From Bacteroidota bacterium (GTDB taxonomy: Bacteria; Bacteroidota; Bacteroidia; Bacteroidales; UBA10428), in assembly GCA_024640925.1 (NCBI GenBank), contig JAHEEB010000065.1, forward strand, positions 1 to 10,542: 10,542 nt of DNA. Direction: 5' to 3'. Under the pieces are notes generated by a model, which was given only the letters and a program-made list of their open reading frames with translations, did not search any database and was not told the origin of the DNA. Both the position numbers and the translations under genes were made by a program. Positions 6,881 to 10,542 of this stretch are shown here, piece by piece. Numbering within the stretch: the first letter of the stretch is position 1; each line of letters starts with the position of its first letter.

Positions 6881-8107
6881 TCAAAAGACTATTTCTTTCT
6901 CTGCTTTATTGACATGAATTAATTTTTTTAGCTCATAAGACGAAACAATTTTACCTTTTTTTTCAGAGATCTTTGATTCTTTTAATTTTTCTGATTTGAA
7001 ATAGGATATATCATTTTCTAGTCTTGAAGCCAAATTTGAAAGCTCAGTTGATTTGCTGGCCAATTCTTCCGAACTAGTTGCTGATTGTTGCGATACCAGA
7101 TTGAGTTGTTCCATACTTTTATTGATCTGGTTTGCTCCCGAATTGTGCTCGTAGCTTGCTGCTGCTATTTCCTGTACAAGCGAAACCGATTTTTCAATTT
7201 CAGGAACGGTTTTCTCCAGAATATCTGAAGTTTGACTAATGGTATTAACACCTTCCTTAGATAGAATTTCAATCTTTTCAGCCGCCAGTTTGCTTTTCTC
7301 AGCAAGACGTCGAACTTCAGCTGCAACAACAGCAAAACCTCTCCCATGTTCTCCGGCACGGGCAGCTTCTACAGCAGCATTAAGTGCCAGAATATTAGTT
7401 TGAAATGCAATTTCATTAATAATACCGATTTCTTTAGATATCTCTATCATCTTATTTTTTGAAGCAACGGCTGAATTATACCCATTTTTCATACCTATGG
7501 AAGAATCATTTGTTATCTTCTCTGTTATATTCGCATTTTGTGCAGATTGAGAAATATTTGCCGACATTTCTTCCATAGATGCAGAAACTTCTTCAACAGA
7601 ACTGGCTTGTTCGCTGGAACCCTGCGAAAGCTGTTCTGCTGATGCACTAAGTTCAAAGCTTGTCATAATGAGTTGTTGCGAAGAGTCTTTTATATTTATA
7701 ACGATTTCAAGTTGTTTTTTTCTAAGCAAATCGAGCGAACGACAAAACTCTCCCAGTTCATCATGTCTTTCAATCATCTTTTTACTGATAAAAACATCCA
7801 GATTTCCTTCTGAAAGGGTATTGATAATTTTTGTCATTTCTTTCATCGGATTTCTCATCTTAACAACAGATAAAAAGCATGCCATAGCTAATGAGACAGC
7901 TGACACAGGAACAGCCCAGGATAAATTCATAATTCCCTCTTTACCAGTAAAAAGGGCTACACATGCAATTATACAGGCAGCGATTGTATATATTGCCCCT
8001 ATCAGAAATACTATTGATTTTCTAAACAGATATTTGAGAAGACCTGTATAAAATACAGCTGCTAAGATAATGATAGGTATACCTATTACTAACATTTTAT
8101 CTTCCAT
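6881..8107 (-). CDS. Methyl-accepting chemotaxis protein without periplasmic sensor
   Basis: 408 residues from ATG at 8105-8107. Three closely spaced membrane segments (about 5-27, 31-53 and 62-83) leave no room for an extracellular ligand domain. A HAMP linker follows (~84-136, with RHDELGEF at 114-121), then a cytoplasmic signalling coiled coil. Its hairpin tip ([20 protein letters not shown], 231-250, continuing through [16 protein letters not shown]) is the CheA/CheW-binding core and is fully conserved. Glu/Gln-rich methylation helices lie near 155-185 and 340-352. A ~38-residue charged tail ends EKEIVF, without the CheR-binding pentapeptide. Cys45 and Cys49 lie in the second membrane segment and Cys77 in the third. 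It starts 26 bp after the stop of the fused dehydratase/activator gene, suggesting one transcript. It probably senses an internal or membrane state; the signal and the output (gliding, type IV pili or other) are unknown. Confidence 0.9.
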   Translation of the reverse strand: MEDKMLVIGIPIIILAAVFYTGLLKYLFRKSIVFLIGAIYTIAACIIACVALFTGKEGIMNLSWAVPVSAVSLAMACFLSVVKMRNPMKEMTKIINTLSEGNLDVFISKKMIERHDELGEFCRSLDLLRKKQLEIVINIKDSSQQLIMTSFELSASAEQLSQGSSEQASSVEEVSASMEEMSANISQSAQNANITEKITNDSSIGMKNGYNSAVASKNKMIEISKEIGIINEIAFQTNILALNAAVEAARAGEHGRGFAVVAAEVRRLAEKSKLAAEKIEILSKEGVNTISQTSDILEKTVPEIEKSVSLVQEIAAASYEHNSGANQINKSMEQLNLVSQQSATSSEELASKSTELSNLASRLENDISYFKSEKLKESKISEKKGKIVSSYELKKLIHVNKAEKEIVF

Positions 8108-8133
8108 AGTGGTTATTATTTTATGATTAGTAG

Positions 8134-10245
8134 TTATTGAATACTCACAGCAGTTCCATAGGCAACAAGAAATTGAGGATGAATAAATGAAGGCAGTTCT
8201 ACTAATTCGAACCCTTGATCTGCAAAAATAGCCCTCAATGTGAAGTGGTTAGCTATTCCACCAGTGAGTAGAACACGTCCCTGGTGCCTTTCATGAGCTG
8301 GCATTAGTTTAATAGCTTGTTCAGCTATATATTTATAAACTCCCTTGAGAATTTGTTTCCTATGATGGATATCAGATTTTACTAATGCTGAAACGACATT
8401 TGTAACAGCAAAAATTCCACATGTTGTATTAACTAGTTCCGTAGCTGTAGCTTCTGATGCCATTTCGTCCAAATCAGAAAATTTAATTTCAGGGTTAGTC
8501 TGTTGCCAGCGTTCCAGAATCTGCTTAAGTACCATACCCGTTCCTGCCCCGCAACTTTTATTTGTATTTACCCATGGTTCATCTTCATCCTTATAAAACT
8601 TCAACACTTTAACATCTTGTGTTCCAATATCAACAACCATAAATTCAGCTTCGTCGGGGAAAAGTAAATGAACAGCTTGAATAAGAGCACTAATCTCGGT
8701 AGTCTGTAAATGAACAGTATCTTTAAAAAGAGGATTATCACCGCCAACTCCGGCAATTCCAAATCTTACATCCTGATCAGTATTGATTTTTTTTCGGATT
8801 TCTCTCAGAAGGTATGGATAATCAATTCCTGAGTTAAAAATTTCATTCTTGACTACCTGATTTTTATTATCGATCTGAACAAATTTGCTAAACCCACTTC
8901 CAAAGTCAATCCCAACCCTATATCCTTCTTTTGGGTTTATACCGGCAATAACAGATTGTTCTTTCTTTTGTCTGGCTTTGTTGCCAAGAGAATTTAAAAA
9001 TGTACCCAACCTTATACCAGAAGGTCCTGGAGGCATTCCCAGAATGCAATCTCCACTGATGGATACAGATTTAAGTCCTTTTTCTTCTGCAGCCCGCTCA
9101 ACTTCATCCAATCTTACAGCAAGCATTTGACAATGTTCATGCACAAAAGTTATCATACCTTTTGCACCTGATTCTTTAGCAAGATCAATAAAATGATTAC
9201 TATTATTTTTAAGTTCCAATCCATGCATAGCTGCGTGCATAAGATTATAAACCAAAGTTTTAAACAAGGTTTCCTCTGTCTCAAATTCAATAGCATCAGG
9301 GTTCAGAAGCTTGGAGTCCCCCATATAATTGACACCTTCAAATGTTACATATGCACCAGCCTCTTTTAATTTTGTCCAGATTTCAGTTCTACCATAAGGT
9401 ATAAGTCCAAATGTAGATACAGGTATACCATCGGATTTTGGTTGGGTCAATGCATATTTCTCAACATCTTCCCGCAACTGACGACAAATTCTATAGCCCG
9501 ACTCATCACCAAACATGGCCAAAAAGACAGTATGCCATTGAAGAGGTTCTAATCCCAAATCCAAGGGTGCGTATTTTTTACGGATTTCGGCTAATTCATT
9601 GTATTCCTTTCTGGCTAACATAGAAAAGTACATGGCTTTTCTTAAGTTTTCCATTCTTTTATCAGGACTAATGAGATTCATATCACATAAACTATGATAA
9701 ATCATTTTCAAATGATTAGCAGCATCTGTTAAAGTAGAATCATTGAGATAAGCAGGAATATCAAGGTGTAGATGTTGGCGGCCAAAAAAATCTTTAAGTT
9801 CCGAAAACATAAAACCTACTCCTTCACAAAAAGCGCTTGAGCTTAATATAATATTAGGAGGAGGCAATATTCCGGATAAACTGGCTCCTTTTAGCGAGTT
9901 GATAAAACTACAACGAGGAACAGGAGCAGCCCCTTTATTTGTCATATCTATTACCTTTGAATGTGATGCAAGCAAACTGGCAAACATTTCCCAGTTAAAA
10001 GGCACAAATCCGGCTGCCCAACATATTTCAGGCGGGAAAAGTAAGGAAATAGCTGCAACTGGAGTTTCTGGCTTATAGGCCAATCGCATAAGATATGCTC
10101 TGCGAGAGATTAAAGTTCTGGTACCCTGAAATTTCACTGGCGAAACTGATGACAGTGTATCGCCCACCTGGTTTTCATCTTTAATAAAAGTCCTGAAATT
10201 TTCAAAAATTTTATCGCGAATAGTGATTTTAGAAGTAATTTCCAT
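8134..10245 (-). CDS. HgdB-like dehydratase/double-cubane protein fused to HgdC-like ATPase activator
   Basis: 703 residues from ATG at 10243-10245; the frame reaches a TTG at 10314 (726 residues), thought less likely. Residues ~40-425 resemble the D/HgdB subunit of 2-hydroxyacyl-CoA dehydratases: [13 protein letters not shown] (73-85), cluster-ligand candidates Cys112 (VPRCSF), Cys140 (AFCEG) and Cys372 (HEHCQ), then SGDCILG with Cys400. Residues ~442-703 are a BcrAD/BadFG/HgdC ASKHA ATPase: [11 protein letters not shown] (444-454), [11 protein letters not shown] (537-547), [4Fe-4S] ligands Cys565 (SCGAGTG) and Cys609 (TTCGIF), and [10 protein letters not shown] (659-668). In the family the activator uses ATP to drive a low-potential electron into the partner's cluster. 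The two are normally separate proteins; here they are one chain. With no HgdA partner or CoA-pathway genes adjacent, a double-cubane-cluster protein (DCCP/YjiM with YjiL) is as likely as a dehydratase. The substrate is unknown. The chemoreceptor gene follows after 26 bp. Confidence 0.85.
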   Translation of the reverse strand: MEITSKITIRDKIFENFRTFIKDENQVGDTLSSVSPVKFQGTRTLISRRAYLMRLAYKPETPVAAISLLFPPEICWAAGFVPFNWEMFASLLASHSKVIDMTNKGAAPVPRCSFINSLKGASLSGILPPPNIILSSSAFCEGVGFMFSELKDFFGRQHLHLDIPAYLNDSTLTDAANHLKMIYHSLCDMNLISPDKRMENLRKAMYFSMLARKEYNELAEIRKKYAPLDLGLEPLQWHTVFLAMFGDESGYRICRQLREDVEKYALTQPKSDGIPVSTFGLIPYGRTEIWTKLKEAGAYVTFEGVNYMGDSKLLNPDAIEFETEETLFKTLVYNLMHAAMHGLELKNNSNHFIDLAKESGAKGMITFVHEHCQMLAVRLDEVERAAEEKGLKSVSISGDCILGMPPGPSGIRLGTFLNSLGNKARQKKEQSVIAGINPKEGYRVGIDFGSGFSKFVQIDNKNQVVKNEIFNSGIDYPYLLREIRKKINTDQDVRFGIAGVGGDNPLFKDTVHLQTTEISALIQAVHLLFPDEAEFMVVDIGTQDVKVLKFYKDEDEPWVNTNKSCGAGTGMVLKQILERWQQTNPEIKFSDLDEMASEATATELVNTTCGIFAVTNVVSALVKSDIHHRKQILKGVYKYIAEQAIKLMPAHERHQGRVLLTGGIANHFTLRAIFADQGFELVELPSFIHPQFLVAYGTAVSIQ

Positions 10246-10542
10246 TGAGTAACATATAAAAGTAATTAATATTTGTGGTTTTGTATCTCCTTCGAAATCG
10301 AAGAAACGAAGCAACTTTCAGAAGTTAGACATGATTAAAAATTAAATCTTTTAATCTTTTTGAATAGATGAATAATAGTCTTTTAAGGAAAACTAAAACT
10401 ATCTGGACATTTAGAAAAATCCTTCTTAATTAATTCATTCATAATCAATATTTTTATACTATTTAAAATAAATTATTTATAGTTATCCCGTAAGTAACAA
10501 TCATATTTGTATATAGAATACATACAATCGTTAAGGTTATAC
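10246..10542. other. Intergenic/leader region upstream of the fused dehydratase gene
   Basis: About 300 bp, very AT-rich, with no recognisable gene. On the minus strand, before the fused dehydratase start, CTTCGA-AA-TCGAAG (10290-10303) is a 6-bp inverted repeat, with GAAGGAG nearby in minus-strand sense about 45 bases before the ATG. A 19-codon frame with an ATG (10383-10442, minus) could be a leader peptide but has no supporting signal. No TAnnTTTG promoter was found on either strand. GTATATAGAATACATAC near 10513-10529 is a loose AT-rich inverted repeat. Confidence 0.3.

Noticed and set aside
7668..8051. 127-codon open frame on the + strand
   Set aside because: It is antisense to the HAMP and membrane segments of the chemoreceptor. 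Its Ser/Ile/Phe-rich composition is that of a shadow frame.
8885..9130. 81-codon and 61-codon (9438-9623) + strand frames
   Set aside because: Both are antisense to conserved parts of the fused dehydratase/activator gene.
10246..10314. 23-residue N-terminal extension of the fused dehydratase from a TTG
   Set aside because: An ATG at 10245 is available and the extension shows no family motif. The inverted repeat in this stretch fits a leader better.

Overview
The window looks like chromosomal DNA from a member of the Bacteroidota, probably a Bacteroidales/Marinilabiliales-type marine or anaerobic lineage. It is AT-rich. Two secreted proteins end in type IX secretion (Por) C-terminal sorting domains. 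Shine-Dalgarno sequences are not evident before most starts. One promoter fits the Bacteroidota primary-sigma pattern TTTG-N19-TAnnTTTG. The genus-level placement is inference.

Left part (1-1866, + strand): the 3' end of one T9SS-secreted protein is followed after 30 bp by a complete nine-unit ELWxxDGT-repeat protein. The two C-terminal domains align without gaps and are clearly paralogous, so this is a tandem family. A strong intrinsic terminator (1889-1920) ends the unit.

Non-coding stretch 1867-2275: after the terminator comes a ~160-bp element with near-perfect terminal inverted repeats and no room for a transposase (MITE-like, 1921-2080). It is followed by a compact set of nested inverted repeats (2167-2252). 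The latter lies in a region that also carries a 45-codon coding-like frame on the minus strand.

Middle part (2276-6247, - strand): an NRAMP-type Mn/Fe transporter with a TTG start is followed by an MprF-type aminoacyl-phospholipid synthase/flippase, probably one transcript. A perfect 17-bp palindrome 24 bp before the transporter start is a candidate metal-responsive operator. Divergent from it lies arfB, a GGQ ribosome-rescue peptidyl-tRNA hydrolase, behind a good Bacteroidota promoter.

Right part (6881-10245, - strand): a gene fusing an HgdB-like 2-hydroxyacyl-CoA dehydratase/double-cubane-cluster-type domain to its HgdC-like [4Fe-4S] ATPase activator is followed 26 bp later by a chemoreceptor. 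The receptor has no periplasmic sensing domain. The fused reductase and the receptor are the most unusual part of the window. The last ~300 bp (10246-10542) hold only leader/intergenic sequence that I can recognise.

Three minus-strand reading frames can be extended upstream to TTG codons. For two of them an ATG 23 codons in was preferred. For the NRAMP gene no usable ATG exists and TTG is the likely true start.
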